A DNA stretch of 13,151 nt from JAVBNJ01 sp031551625 (GTDB lineage Bacteria > Bacteroidota > Bacteroidia > Bacteroidales > UBA932). The stretch is taken from positions 1-13,151 of the forward strand of contig JAVBNJ010000014.1 in the NCBI GenBank assembly GCA_031551625.1, written 5' to 3'. How positions within the stretch are numbered: the stretch's first letter is position 1; every line of letters begins with the position of its first letter. The notes under the pieces were generated by a model. It saw only the letters and a program-made list of their open reading frames with translations. It did no database searches and had not been told where the DNA came from. The translations under genes and the position numbers were made by a program. Of this stretch, positions 1 to 7,327 are shown in pieces.

Positions 1-1
1 A

Positions 2-829
2 TTGATTTCCAATCCTAAATTAATGTTGATTGGTGCAGCAGCCCAGTTCGGTATTTTCGGCGCTTATGCATTGGCTTTGCTCATCGGATTCTCTCCGGCC
101 GAAGCCGGAGCTATTGGTATCATCGGTGGTGCCGATGGCCCCACGGCAATCTTCCTGTCATCGCGCCTGGCGCCCGACCTGATGGGAGCCATTGCCGTAT
201 CGGCCTATTCGTACATGGCGCTGGTACCGGTCATCCAACCGCCTATTATGCGCCTGTTCACGACACAGAAAGAACGCCTGATCCGGATGAAACCGCCGCG
301 CGTAGTTGCACCACGCGAAAAAATAATGTTCCCGATACTAGGCTTGCTGCTCACTACATTTTTGGTGCCATCGGGCTTGCCACTGTTGGGTATGCTGTTC
401 TTCGGAAACCTGTTGAAAGAAAGTGGCGTTACCCGTCGCCTGGCCGAAACTGCCCGCGGGCCGCTGATTGATGTGATCACTATTTTAATTGGCCTTACAG
501 TGGGCTGCTCGACACAAGCCGACAAGTTTTTGCAATGGTCATCCGTAAAGATCTTCCTGCTCGGCGCAGGGTCTTTCATCATTGCCACCGCGGCTGGTGT
601 ATTGTTTGTCAAATTTTTTAACCTGTTCCTCAAAGAGGGCAATAAGATTAACCCGCTTATCGGCAATGCCGGTGTATCGGCAGTACCCGACAGCGCGCGT
701 GTGTCGAACAACGTGGGACTGGAATACGATAAGAAAAACTATTTGCTCATGCATGCCATGGGCCCCAATGTGGCCGGTGTTATCGGCAGTGCAGTGGCAG
801 CCGGTATCCTGCTGGGGTTCCTGGGATAG
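2..829 (+). CDS. oadB: Na+-translocating decarboxylase, beta subunit (3' part)
   Basis: This is the C-terminal 275 residues of the integral membrane beta subunit of the sodium-pumping decarboxylases (oxaloacetate, methylmalonyl-CoA or glutaconyl-CoA type). In this family the subunit decarboxylates carboxybiotin and exports Na+ across the inner membrane. The family motif GGADGPTAIF is present at fragment residues 42-51; its aspartate is the known essential membrane residue of OadB. The conserved last helix, MHAMGPNVAGVIGSAVAAG, lies near the C-terminus, and several hydrophobic helices lie between them. Full-length members have roughly 380-430 residues, so about 100-150 N-terminal residues lie outside the window; the in-frame TTG at position 2 is not a real start. 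Which decarboxylase it serves cannot be told, because the alpha, biotin and gamma subunits would be upstream. A terminator follows 27 nt after the stop. Family assignment is very secure. Confidence 0.95.
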   Translation: MISNPKLMLIGAAAQFGIFGAYALALLIGFSPAEAGAIGIIGGADGPTAIFLSSRLAPDLMGAIAVSAYSYMALVPVIQPPIMRLFTTQKERLIRMKPPRVVAPREKIMFPILGLLLTTFLVPSGLPLLGMLFFGNLLKESGVTRRLAETARGPLIDVITILIGLTVGCSTQADKFLQWSSVKIFLLGAGSFIIATAAGVLFVKFFNLFLKEGNKINPLIGNAGVSAVPDSARVSNNVGLEYDKKNYLLMHAMGPNVAGVIGSAVAAGILLGFLG

Positions 830-856
830 TTTGTTCAATAATTAATTTTTAGTTGG

Positions 857-890
857 AAAACGGTTGATTCGAAAGAATCTGCCGTTTTTT
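857..890 (+). terminator. Intrinsic terminator after the decarboxylase beta subunit
   Basis: The outer stem AAAACGG (857-863) pairs with CCGTTTT (882-888). The inner stem GATTC (866-870) pairs with GAATC (875-879) around a GAAA tetraloop, with a 2x2 internal loop between the two. The 3' side merges into a run of six T. It insulates the upstream operon from the efflux operon. Confidence 0.85.
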
Positions 891-1042
891 GTTGCAGGAA
901 CTACCGAATGAAATAATTTTCGTATTTTTATTACTATGTCGTATTTGGATTAAAAAAAATCAACTATCAAACGCATAAGATAGCAGCAATGTAGAAGTAA
1001 CGTCCATTGGCGTTTTTGTTGGGTTTGGCATTTGCCCTGGTA

Positions 1043-1075
1043 TTGTTACACTATCATATTTATTTCCTATCTTTG
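1043..1075 (+). promoter_or_regulatory. Bacteroidota-type promoter of the efflux operon
   Basis: TATCTTTG at 1068-1075 is a perfect match to the TAnnTTTG -7 box used by the Bacteroidota primary sigma factor. A TTG at 1043-1045 stands 22 nt upstream as the -33 element, slightly longer than the usual spacing. Transcription would start near 1081-1084, giving a leader of about 28 nt before the ATG at 1111. The rest of the 281-nt gap (830-1110) holds the upstream terminator, AT-rich sequence and a 10-bp direct repeat, with no other gene that I can see. Confidence 0.7.
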
Positions 1076-1112
1076 TATCCTTATCATAATATAACCAAAA
1101 TAGTTACACTAT
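1045..1112 (+). repeat. 10-bp direct repeat GTTACACTAT around the efflux promoter
   Basis: GTTACACTAT occurs at 1045-1054, overlapping the -33 element, and again at 1103-1112, overlapping the start codon of the outer-membrane factor. The two copies are 58 nt apart. The placement would suit a repressor or an RNA-level control, but no regulator gene is present in the window. Confidence 0.5.
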
Positions 1113-2535
1113 GCATCGATGCCGTTTCTCTGTGCTACTGATTGTCTTTTTCCTTGCATTGTTGCCATTGGCACAGGCCCAAAACGATAAATACCTTCAC
1201 GACACACTCCCCGCCCAGTGGGTGCAGCAAGAACTGTTTGAACAAAAGCTACCCACCAAAGACAGGTGGTGGAAACAGTTCAACGACCCGGTACTTGAGC
1301 AGTTAATGGCTTGGGCGGTTGAGAAAAACTACGATGTGTTGCAGGCTATTGATAAAATGGATGCAGCCCGTGCTTCGTGGCGCATGCAGCAAAGCGGATT
1401 CTATCCGCAGATAGAAGCAGCAGCGGGGTGGACACCGCAGTCGGCCAGTATCGGGCTGAACCCTATGATAGCTGCCTTGGGTAGCGACCGCACATCTCAG
1501 CCGGGTACCGCGCAACTCAATCTGGCATGGGAAGTCGATATTATTGGCCGCGTACGCAAGTCGGCTGCCGCACAGAAACACCTGTACCGCGCCAGCCGGT
1601 CGGAATACAATGCCGTGATGGTTGCGCTGTGTGCTCAGGTAGCTACAGTATATATGGATTGCCGTATGGCTCAAAAACAATTAGCGGTGGCTAAGGCCAA
1701 CCTGGTGTCGCAAAAAAATATTCTGGATATTGTAGAAGCACGATTCAAATCGGGTCTTGTGTCGGCACTTGATGTGGCGCAGGCTGCTTCGCTTTACGAA
1801 AATACCCGTGCAAATATACCTATGCTCGAAGCGGCATTGCTAAGCTATAGCAATACGCTGGGCATGCTCATTGGCGACTATCCGTGGAAACTTCGCACGA
1901 TGCTCGAAGCATCGGCAGGTGATTTTCCGGCGCACCCCGATAAAGTAGCGGTGGGTATTCCTGCCGATATAATCCGCCAGCGGCCCGATGTGAATGCAGT
2001 GGAAAGTGGTGTGTTGTCGGCGGCGGCACAAGTGGGCGCTACCAAAGCCGACTGGTGGCCGAAATTTTATGTGAATGCTTCGATTGGATACGGCTCAAAT
2101 AATTTTGAAGGGTTTGGCAAAGACGATAATTTGTTTTGGCAAATTGGCCCGTTGGTGCGCTGGACTCTCTTTTCGGGCGGCCAGCAAATGCAAGCCACCA
2201 AAGCGGCACGCGCCAGTCTCGATGCGCAAATCAATGAATACAACAAAACTATACTAACCGCTTTAATGGAGGTCGACAATGCGATGAACCTTTATGGTAA
2301 ATCAATCGAACAAGTGGCGGCTATGAACCGCGCGGTGAAGCAGGCGCAGAAAACGCTTGACTTGTCGCTCGACCTTTATACACAAGGATTGGCAGACTTT
2401 CAAAATGTGCAGGATGCACAGCGTTACTTATATTATTACCAAAGTAGCAACGTATCGTATGAAGGACAAAGTCTCCAGTACCTGATACAGCTCTACAAAT
2501 CGCTTGGCGGCGGATGGACTGCTTCAACAAATTAA
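1111..2535 (+). CDS. RND efflux outer-membrane factor (TolC/OprM-like, NodT family)
   Basis: This 474-residue protein forms the outer-membrane exit duct of a tripartite drug efflux pump. Residues 1-23 are a signal peptide (hydrophobic 7-20) with a likely cleavage at AQA/Q. There is no lipobox, although many NodT-family relatives are lipoproteins. Two outer-membrane efflux repeats follow, roughly residues 60-240 and 265-465. Family hallmarks are WEVD at 140-143 (the WELD-type motif), IPADIIRQRPDV around 283-294 and a following AAAQVGATKADWWP segment. It is the first gene of a three-gene operon, with the adaptor ATG 28 nt after its stop. Many homologous operons instead place this gene last. The start is the ATG directly before the signal peptide; only a weak ribosome binding site is visible, as is usual in this phylum. 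Substrates cannot be predicted. Confidence 0.94.
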   Translation: MHRCRFSVLLIVFFLALLPLAQAQNDKYLHDTLPAQWVQQELFEQKLPTKDRWWKQFNDPVLEQLMAWAVEKNYDVLQAIDKMDAARASWRMQQSGFYPQIEAAAGWTPQSASIGLNPMIAALGSDRTSQPGTAQLNLAWEVDIIGRVRKSAAAQKHLYRASRSEYNAVMVALCAQVATVYMDCRMAQKQLAVAKANLVSQKNILDIVEARFKSGLVSALDVAQAASLYENTRANIPMLEAALLSYSNTLGMLIGDYPWKLRTMLEASAGDFPAHPDKVAVGIPADIIRQRPDVNAVESGVLSAAAQVGATKADWWPKFYVNASIGYGSNNFEGFGKDDNLFWQIGPLVRWTLFSGGQQMQATKAARASLDAQINEYNKTILTALMEVDNAMNLYGKSIEQVAAMNRAVKQAQKTLDLSLDLYTQGLADFQNVQDAQRYLYYYQSSNVSYEGQSLQYLIQLYKSLGGGWTASTN

Positions 2536-2563
2536 ATGCTTAACTAAATTTTTAAGAGATACA

Positions 2564-3691
2564 ATGAAAAAACGCTATTCTTTCATTCTATTGGCGGCAG
2601 GCTCATTCCTGTTGTTAAATTGCAAAGGCGGTACGCAAATTCCGGTTACAGTTGAATTACCCTCGTTCGAAGTGAACACGCCGGTGAAAAGCAAAGTAAC
2701 TCATGCATTGGTTTACCCGGGCTACACCGAGTCGCAACAGAAAGTTGATTTGGTGGCACGTGTCGAAGGCTATATTGAGCGCGTTGATTACAAGCCTGGT
2801 TCGCTTGTTCGCAAAGGCGATATGCTGTTTACGATTGAGCCGGGTACCTACAAAGATAAACTGGATCGCGCGCAAGCCGCCGTAAAATCTGCTGAAGCAC
2901 AGTTGCGGCTGGCCAAAGAAAGCCTGGTGCGTATCAACGAAGCGTCGAAAAGCAAAGCTGTAAGCGAGATTGACCGCATCAAGGCTGAAACAAGCGTTGA
3001 AGAAGCCGAAGCAAATTTGAAATCAAGTAAAGCACAAGCGGACTTAACCAAAAAAGATTTGGACTATTGCTACAATCGTGCACCGTTTGCAGGACGTGTA
3101 ACAAGGCTGAAATACAATCAGGGTGAATTTGTGAAAGGTCTGGGTGAAACGCTGGCTACCCTGTACGATAACACGAATGTATATGTGAATTTCAATGTGG
3201 AAGATAGCCGCTATGTGGAAGTGGTGGTAGAGTCGAAAGAAAAGCATGCCAAGGGCGAAAAAGTATCAAAGAAAGTACAGATTATTCTTGATGAAGAAAA
3301 AGGCTTGGTGTTTGAGGGAATGATTGATTACATAGCGCCGAGTGTCGACGTGTCGACCGGTACGATTAAGATGCGCGCTGTGGTGAAAAACCCCGACGAC
3401 GATTTGCAAAACGGATTGTATGTGAAAGTGCGGATGCCCTACGAAACCATTGACGACGCGTTGTTGGTGCCCGAAACGGCAATTGGTTCCGACCAGGCCG
3501 GTAGCTATGTATATGTGGTGGGCGCCGATAGTTTGGTAAGCTACCGTAGTGTGAAACTCGGCGAATCCGAAGGCAACCACCTGCGCGAAATTACAGAAGG
3601 TTTGCAACCCGACGATTTGGTAATCACAAAAGCTATCCTGAAAGTGCGCGACGGTATGAAGATAGTGCCCCGCAAGGCCTCCGGAAACTAA
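2564..3691 (+). CDS. RND efflux periplasmic adaptor lipoprotein (AcrA/MexA/HlyD family)
   Basis: This 375-residue membrane-fusion protein bridges the inner-membrane pump and the outer-membrane duct. I chose the ATG at 2564 because it gives a classical lipoprotein signal, MKKRYSFILLAAGSFLLLNC, with the lipidated cysteine at residue 20. The lipobox LLNC has Asn at -1, which is unusual but tolerable. An in-frame ATG at 2504 would bury this signal and overlap the upstream gene. Domains in order: a lipoyl half-motif (around 62-92, VARVEGYIERVDYKPGSLV), an alpha-helical coiled-coil hairpin (about 100-168, rich in A, K and E), the returning lipoyl half beginning APFAGRVTRL (173-182), a beta-barrel, and a membrane-proximal domain with LVPETAIGSD. 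AAGAGAT at 2553-2559 may act as a weak ribosome binding site. It is co-transcribed with the genes on either side. Confidence 0.94.
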   Translation: MKKRYSFILLAAGSFLLLNCKGGTQIPVTVELPSFEVNTPVKSKVTHALVYPGYTESQQKVDLVARVEGYIERVDYKPGSLVRKGDMLFTIEPGTYKDKLDRAQAAVKSAEAQLRLAKESLVRINEASKSKAVSEIDRIKAETSVEEAEANLKSSKAQADLTKKDLDYCYNRAPFAGRVTRLKYNQGEFVKGLGETLATLYDNTNVYVNFNVEDSRYVEVVVESKEKHAKGEKVSKKVQIILDEEKGLVFEGMIDYIAPSVDVSTGTIKMRAVVKNPDDDLQNGLYVKVRMPYETIDDALLVPETAIGSDQAGSYVYVVGADSLVSYRSVKLGESEGNHLREITEGLQPDDLVITKAILKVRDGMKIVPRKASGN

Positions 3692-3728
3692 ATCACCTAC
3701 TAAAAATCTGCAACTAATTAGTTAGTTT

Positions 3729-6700
3729 ATGTCAAAATTTTTTATAAACCGACCGATATTCGCCACCGTGCTTTCCATTCTTATCATGGTGGCAGGCCTG
3801 GTATCTATCGGCTCGCTGCCTATTGCACAATACCCCGATATCACACCGCCTACGGTAAGCGTTACGGCCTACTATCCGGGCGCCAATGCCGACATTATCT
3901 CTAAAACCGTTGCCCAGCCTATCGAACAGCAGGTAAACGGTGTGGAGGGTATGTTGTATATGAGTTCCACATCTTCGAGCGCCGGTGTCTACACGCTCAC
4001 CGTAACGTTTGATGTGGGCACCGATATTGATATGGCCACCGTGTTGGTGCAAAACCGTGTGAGTATTGCCCAGAACAGCTTGCCGTCCGAGGTAATCCGT
4101 CTGGGAATTACTACGCAAAAACAATCGACCAACATTGTGATGTTCGTGTCGGTTAAGTCAGACAACCCGCTCTACGACGGCTTGTTTATTTCGAACTACG
4201 CACGGCTCAACATCGTTGATGAATTGAAGCGTGTCGAAGGAGTCGGCTCCGTAAGCGTATTCGGAACGGAAGACTATAGTATGCGCGTGTGGCTCGACCC
4301 TGCCAAGTTGCGCATCCGTGGGCTTACGCCGCTGGACGTGGCAGGAGTGCTGCAGGAACAAAATGTGCAAGTGTCGGCCGGTAAGGTGGGCGAGCAACCC
4401 AACGATTCGCCCGAAGCATTCCAGTATTCGCTCGATGTGAAAGGCCGTCTGCTCAACGAAGAAGAGTTCGGCAATGTGGTCATTAAATCGCTCGACGGCG
4501 GTGGTATCCTTCGCCTGAAAGATGTGGCAACTATTGAAATGGGTAGCAAGAACTACAACATACAGTCGCAACTCAACGGCAAGCCGGTGGCGGCTATCGC
4601 CATCTACCAGTTGCCTAATGCCAATGCGCTGGCCGTGGCCGACAATGTGAAAGCCAAGATGGACGATCTTTCCACCCGTTTCCCGAAAGGGATAGAATAT
4701 GAAATTACGCTCGACACCACGGCATTCGTGCGCACCTCTATTGAAGAAGTGTACCACACGCTGTTCGAAGCAGTCATACTCGTGCTGTTGGTAATTATGA
4801 TATTCCTGCAAAACTGGCGTGCTATCCTTATTCCCACGTTGACGATTCCTGTATCGCTTGTCGGCACATTTGCCGTGATGCAGCTCATGGGCTTTTCTAT
4901 CAACACACTTACGCTGTTCGGCTTGATTCTGGCCATCGGTATTGTGGTGGATGATGCGATTGTGGTCGTCGAAAACGTGTCGCGCCACCTCGAAGAACAC
5001 CCTGGTATGAGTCCGAAAGAAGCTACCCTCAAAGCCATGGAAGAAGTTACGGGGCCGGTAATCGGTATTGTGCTGGTATTGTTGGCAGTGTTCATTCCCA
5101 CGGCGTTTATCGGCGGCATTACCGGCGAGCTGTACAAACAATTTGCACTGACCATTGCCGTGTCCACTGTGTTGAGCGGTATTTGTGCGCTCACGCTGAG
5201 TCCCGCGCTGTGTGCGCTTATCCTGAAGGAACCGAAAGAAAGCAAATTTATTGTGTTCCGTTATTTCAATAAATATTTCGACAAACTGACTAATGGTTAT
5301 GCATGGATTGTAGGAGGATTTCTGCGCAAGCCGGGTATTACACTGCTCGTGTTCCTGCTCATTGCTTCAGCGGGGATGTATGGCTTTATGAAATGGCCGA
5401 CCTCGTTTGTACCCAACGAAGACCAGGGCTATCTGATTGGCAGTGTGCAGCTGGCCGACGGTTCGTCGTTGAGCCAGACGCAACAATCGCTGGACAAAAT
5501 CGGTACTTATGTAAACTCAATGCCCGGCGTGAAATCGTGCCTCACGATTGCCGGCAATTCCATGCTCGACAATGCGCAGGTGTCGAACTACGGGGCGCTG
5601 TTTATTATCCTGGAAGATTGGAACAAACGCACGACCCCCGAAACATCGCTGCGGCACATTGTACTTTCGCTGAATGCCTACCTGGCCGATGTCGATGAAG
5701 TGATTGCCTTTGCATTCCCGCCGCCCGCTATATCGGGGCTTGGTGCATCGGGAGGCTTCGAATATATTTTGCAGGACAAGGCCGACCTTGGCGCACTGGA
5801 ACTCCAGAAAATGGGAGAGGAGTTTGCCGAGATGGCCGAAAAAAATCCGGCATTGTCAGATCTCCGCACCACTTTCCGCGCCAGCATTCCGCAGCTGTAT
5901 GTAGATTTCGACCGCGATAAAATTAAAATGCAACACGTAAGTATTTCCGATGTGTTCTCGACGCTCTCGGCCTACTTGGGTTCATCGTATGTTAACGATT
6001 TTGTGAAATTCGGACGTACCTATCAAGTGAAAGTGCAGGCTGCTCCCTCGGCGCGAGCCAAGCCCGAAGACGTGTTGGCGCTCACGGTACGCAATGCTAA
6101 TGGCGAAGCAGTTCCTTTCTCGTCGTTTGCAAAGATTGAACAGCAGCTTGGCCCCGAAGTATTGATGCGTTACAACATGTACCCTGCCATGATGATTTCG
6201 GGCGATGCGGCTCCCGGTAAGAGTTCCGGCGAAGCCATTGCTACAATGGAACAACTTTCGAAATCGGAACTGGGATCGAATTTCGGCTATGAATTTACGT
6301 CGATGGCCTATCAGGAAAAGAAAGCCGGTTCAACCACCGTCATTATTTTTGCACTGGCGTTGTTAATTGTGTTCCTGGTGTTGGCTGCGCAGTACGAAAG
6401 TTTCACCAGCCCCTTTGCAGTTATCATGGGTGTGCCGATAGCCTTGCTGGGTGTGGTCATCGGATGTATGATATTAGGATTGTCAATCAGCGTGTATACG
6501 CAAATCGGGATTGTGTTGCTTATTGCATTGGCGGCCAAAAATGCAATTCTTATTGTAGAATTTGCGCGGGAGTACCGGGCAAAAGGTGTGCCTATCAAGC
6601 AAGCCGCACTCGAAGCCGGGCGTGTGCGTTTTCGCCCCATTCTGATGACCTCGTTTGCATTTATCCTCGGCGTGTTCCCATTGGTGGTATCTACCGGCGC

Positions 6701-6848
6701 CGGTGCTGCCAGCCGTGTGTCGTTGGGTATCGCCGTGTTCTCGGGTATGATTTTCGTAGTGTTGCTCGGCACACTGTTTATCCCGAGTTTCTATGCCCTC
6801 TGGCAGAGCATACAGGAAAAGGTGTTCGAGCGGAAGAAGAAAAATTAA
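3729..6848 (+). CDS. RND multidrug efflux transporter, HAE1 family (AcrB/MexB-like)
   Basis: This 1039-residue proton-driven inner-membrane pump takes up hydrophobic compounds from the periplasm and outer leaflet and passes them to the outer-membrane duct. The length matches AcrB (1049). The N-terminus FFINRPIFATVLSI is typical of the HAE1 group. TM4 carries GIVVDDAIVVVEN with Asp408 and Asp409, equivalent to AcrB Asp407/Asp408. TM10 carries AAKNAILIVEFA with Lys937, equivalent to AcrB Lys940, so the proton relay is intact. Two large periplasmic loops follow TM1 and TM7, and the expected duplicated six-helix halves can be seen. It is the last gene of the operon, 37 nt after the adaptor; that gap holds the 12-bp palindrome AACTAATTAGTT just before the start codon. 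No frameshift or truncation is seen. I see no classical intrinsic terminator directly after the stop. Confidence 0.96.
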   Translation: MSKFFINRPIFATVLSILIMVAGLVSIGSLPIAQYPDITPPTVSVTAYYPGANADIISKTVAQPIEQQVNGVEGMLYMSSTSSSAGVYTLTVTFDVGTDIDMATVLVQNRVSIAQNSLPSEVIRLGITTQKQSTNIVMFVSVKSDNPLYDGLFISNYARLNIVDELKRVEGVGSVSVFGTEDYSMRVWLDPAKLRIRGLTPLDVAGVLQEQNVQVSAGKVGEQPNDSPEAFQYSLDVKGRLLNEEEFGNVVIKSLDGGGILRLKDVATIEMGSKNYNIQSQLNGKPVAAIAIYQLPNANALAVADNVKAKMDDLSTRFPKGIEYEITLDTTAFVRTSIEEVYHTLFEAVILVLLVIMIFLQNWRAILIPTLTIPVSLVGTFAVMQLMGFSINTLTLFGLILAIGIVVDDAIVVVENVSRHLEEHPGMSPKEATLKAMEEVTGPVIGIVLVLLAVFIPTAFIGGITGELYKQFALTIAVSTVLSGICALTLSPALCALILKEPKESKFIVFRYFNKYFDKLTNGYAWIVGGFLRKPGITLLVFLLIASAGMYGFMKWPTSFVPNEDQGYLIGSVQLADGSSLSQTQQSLDKIGTYVNSMPGVKSCLTIAGNSMLDNAQVSNYGALFIILEDWNKRTTPETSLRHIVLSLNAYLADVDEVIAFAFPPPAISGLGASGGFEYILQDKADLGALELQKMGEEFAEMAEKNPALSDLRTTFRASIPQLYVDFDRDKIKMQHVSISDVFSTLSAYLGSSYVNDFVKFGRTYQVKVQAAPSARAKPEDVLALTVRNANGEAVPFSSFAKIEQQLGPEVLMRYNMYPAMMISGDAAPGKSSGEAIATMEQLSKSELGSNFGYEFTSMAYQEKKAGSTTVIIFALALLIVFLVLAAQYESFTSPFAVIMGVPIALLGVVIGCMILGLSISVYTQIGIVLLIALAAKNAILIVEFAREYRAKGVPIKQAALEAGRVRFRPILMTSFAFILGVFPLVVSTGAGAASRVSLGIAVFSGMIFVVLLGTLFIPSFYALWQSIQEKVFERKKKN

Positions 6849-6868
6849 CAAATTTTAACACATCTGTG

Positions 6869-6899
6869 TTTGGTAGATAAAAATATTGTATTACATTTG
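6869..6899 (+). promoter_or_regulatory. Consensus Bacteroidota promoter just after the efflux operon
   Basis: TTTG at 6869-6872 and TACATTTG at 6892-6899 are separated by 19 nt, the ideal TTTG-N19-TAnnTTTG arrangement. It begins only 21 nt after the pump's stop codon, and transcription would start near 6905-6908. The next gene begins at 7328, and I find no other complete promoter match in between. A lone TAGCTTTG at 6964-6971 has no -33 partner. The transcript therefore either carries a leader of about 420 nt or is a separate small RNA. Confidence 0.65.
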
Positions 6900-6995
6900 T
6901 AATAATTCGTAAGGCTTAAAGAAGGTAGAAATTTAAGCCGAAGAAAATAGGAAAACGTTCTTTTAGCTTTGGCAAAGAGTCGCGAAGACTCGTTC

Positions 6996-7104
6996 TGTGT
7001 TTAGAAAACTGGAAATTTTCGAACAAAATGGAGAATTATAATTCACTAATAAACGTGAACATAACTTATTTCATTTTGTAGGTTTTCCAGTACCTCTAAA
7101 CACA
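6996..7104 (+). repeat. Long imperfect inverted repeat A/A'
   Basis: Three stem segments stack. TGTGTTTAGA (6996-7005) pairs with TCTAAACACA (7095-7104). ACTGGAAA (7008-7015) pairs with TTTCCAGT (7084-7091). CAAAATG (7024-7030) pairs with CATTTTG (7072-7078). That gives 25 base pairs with two internal loops around a 41-nt apical loop. The loop contains the 12-bp palindrome GAATTATAATTC (7033-7044) and arm B of the second inverted repeat. Confidence 0.8.
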
Positions 7105-7131
7105 ATAAATTAAGTTCACGTTTCTTTTGTT
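7051..7131 (+). repeat. Inverted repeat B/B', interlocked with A/A', with a T-rich tail
   Basis: Arm B (7051-7070) and arm B' (7104-7123) are complementary at 18 of 20 positions. This includes the perfect 10-mer AAACGTGAAC (7051-7060) with GTTCACGTTT (7114-7123). Arm B lies in the apical loop of A/A', and arm A' lies in the loop of B/B', so the two stems compete. The 3' flank after B' is T-rich (CTTTTGTT, 7124-7131), so the B/B' hairpin resembles an intrinsic terminator. Confidence 0.75.
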
Positions 7132-7159
7132 CACAGATTATACGGATTTGTACAGATTG
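7130..7159 (+). repeat. Short CACAGATT-type intergenic repeat
   Basis: Three related heptamers occur 9-10 nt apart: ACAGATT (7133-7139), ACGGATT (7142-7148) and ACAGATT (7152-7158). A similar cluster lies on the opposite strand at 13026-13061. I recognise this kind of roughly 10-nt periodic CACAGAT repeat from Bacteroidota intergenic regions; its function is unknown. Confidence 0.5.
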
Positions 7160-7185
7160 AAATGTAAAAGACAGCGAGTAAAAAT

Positions 7186-7280
7186 CATAGCAGGGGGTTG
7201 TTGTGTTTGTTTGTTAAGTCATAGATTGCTCGCAATTGTGTGGCAGATTTTATGGATTGTAAAACAACCCCAATGCTATG
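7186..7280 (+). repeat. Bulged inverted repeat just upstream of the secreted-protein gene
   Basis: CATAGCA (7186-7192) pairs with TGCTATG (7274-7280). GGGGTTGTT (7194-7202) pairs with AACAACCCC (7263-7271). The segments are separated by a small asymmetric bulge and enclose about 60 nt. The loop holds a small hairpin, ATTG (7225-7228) with CAAT (7233-7236). The structure ends 47 nt before the ATG at 7328. Confidence 0.7.
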
Positions 7281-7327
7281 TACATATAAACTAAAAATAT
7301 AGTTAAACAACTAAAAACATACTGATT

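Larger units (their letters stand above)
6905..7327 (+). ncRNA. Candidate structured leader or small RNA upstream of the secreted-protein gene
   Basis: This is the non-coding part of the 479-nt gap. In order it holds: a perfect 8-bp hairpin, GGCTTAAA (6913-6920) with TTTAAGCC (6932-6939); a 5-bp hairpin, GAGTC (6977-6981) with GACTC (6987-6991); two long interlocking inverted repeats (6996-7123); a short CACAGATT-type repeat (7130-7159); and a further bulged inverted repeat (7186-7280). No convincing open reading frame lies within it. The last 47 nt are A-rich and contain AACTAAAAA twice (7289-7297 and 7309-7317). I do not recognise a known RNA family. The reading as RNA is inferred from the promoter and the amount of stem-forming sequence. 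Confidence 0.4.

Noticed and set aside
2504..2563. Upstream in-frame ATG extending the adaptor by 20 residues
   Set aside because: It would overlap the outer-membrane factor gene and bury the lipoprotein signal that begins at 2564.
3712..3723. 12-bp palindrome AACTAATTAGTT just before the pump start codon
   Set aside because: It is short and AT-only in its centre, and would form only a weak hairpin. No second copy was found, so chance in an AT-rich gap is the simpler view.
4158..5141. Long minus-strand frame inside the pump gene
   Set aside because: It is an antisense shadow of the intact pump gene, His/Arg-rich as GC-skewed shadows are, and has no recognisable family.
6913..6939. Hairpin GGCTTAAA/TTTAAGCC as the intrinsic terminator of the efflux operon
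   Set aside because: No T run follows on the plus strand, and it lies downstream of a consensus promoter, so it is better seen as part of the new transcript.
6964..6971. TAGCTTTG as a second promoter
   Set aside because: It matches TAnnTTTG but has no TTG at 19-22 nt upstream.
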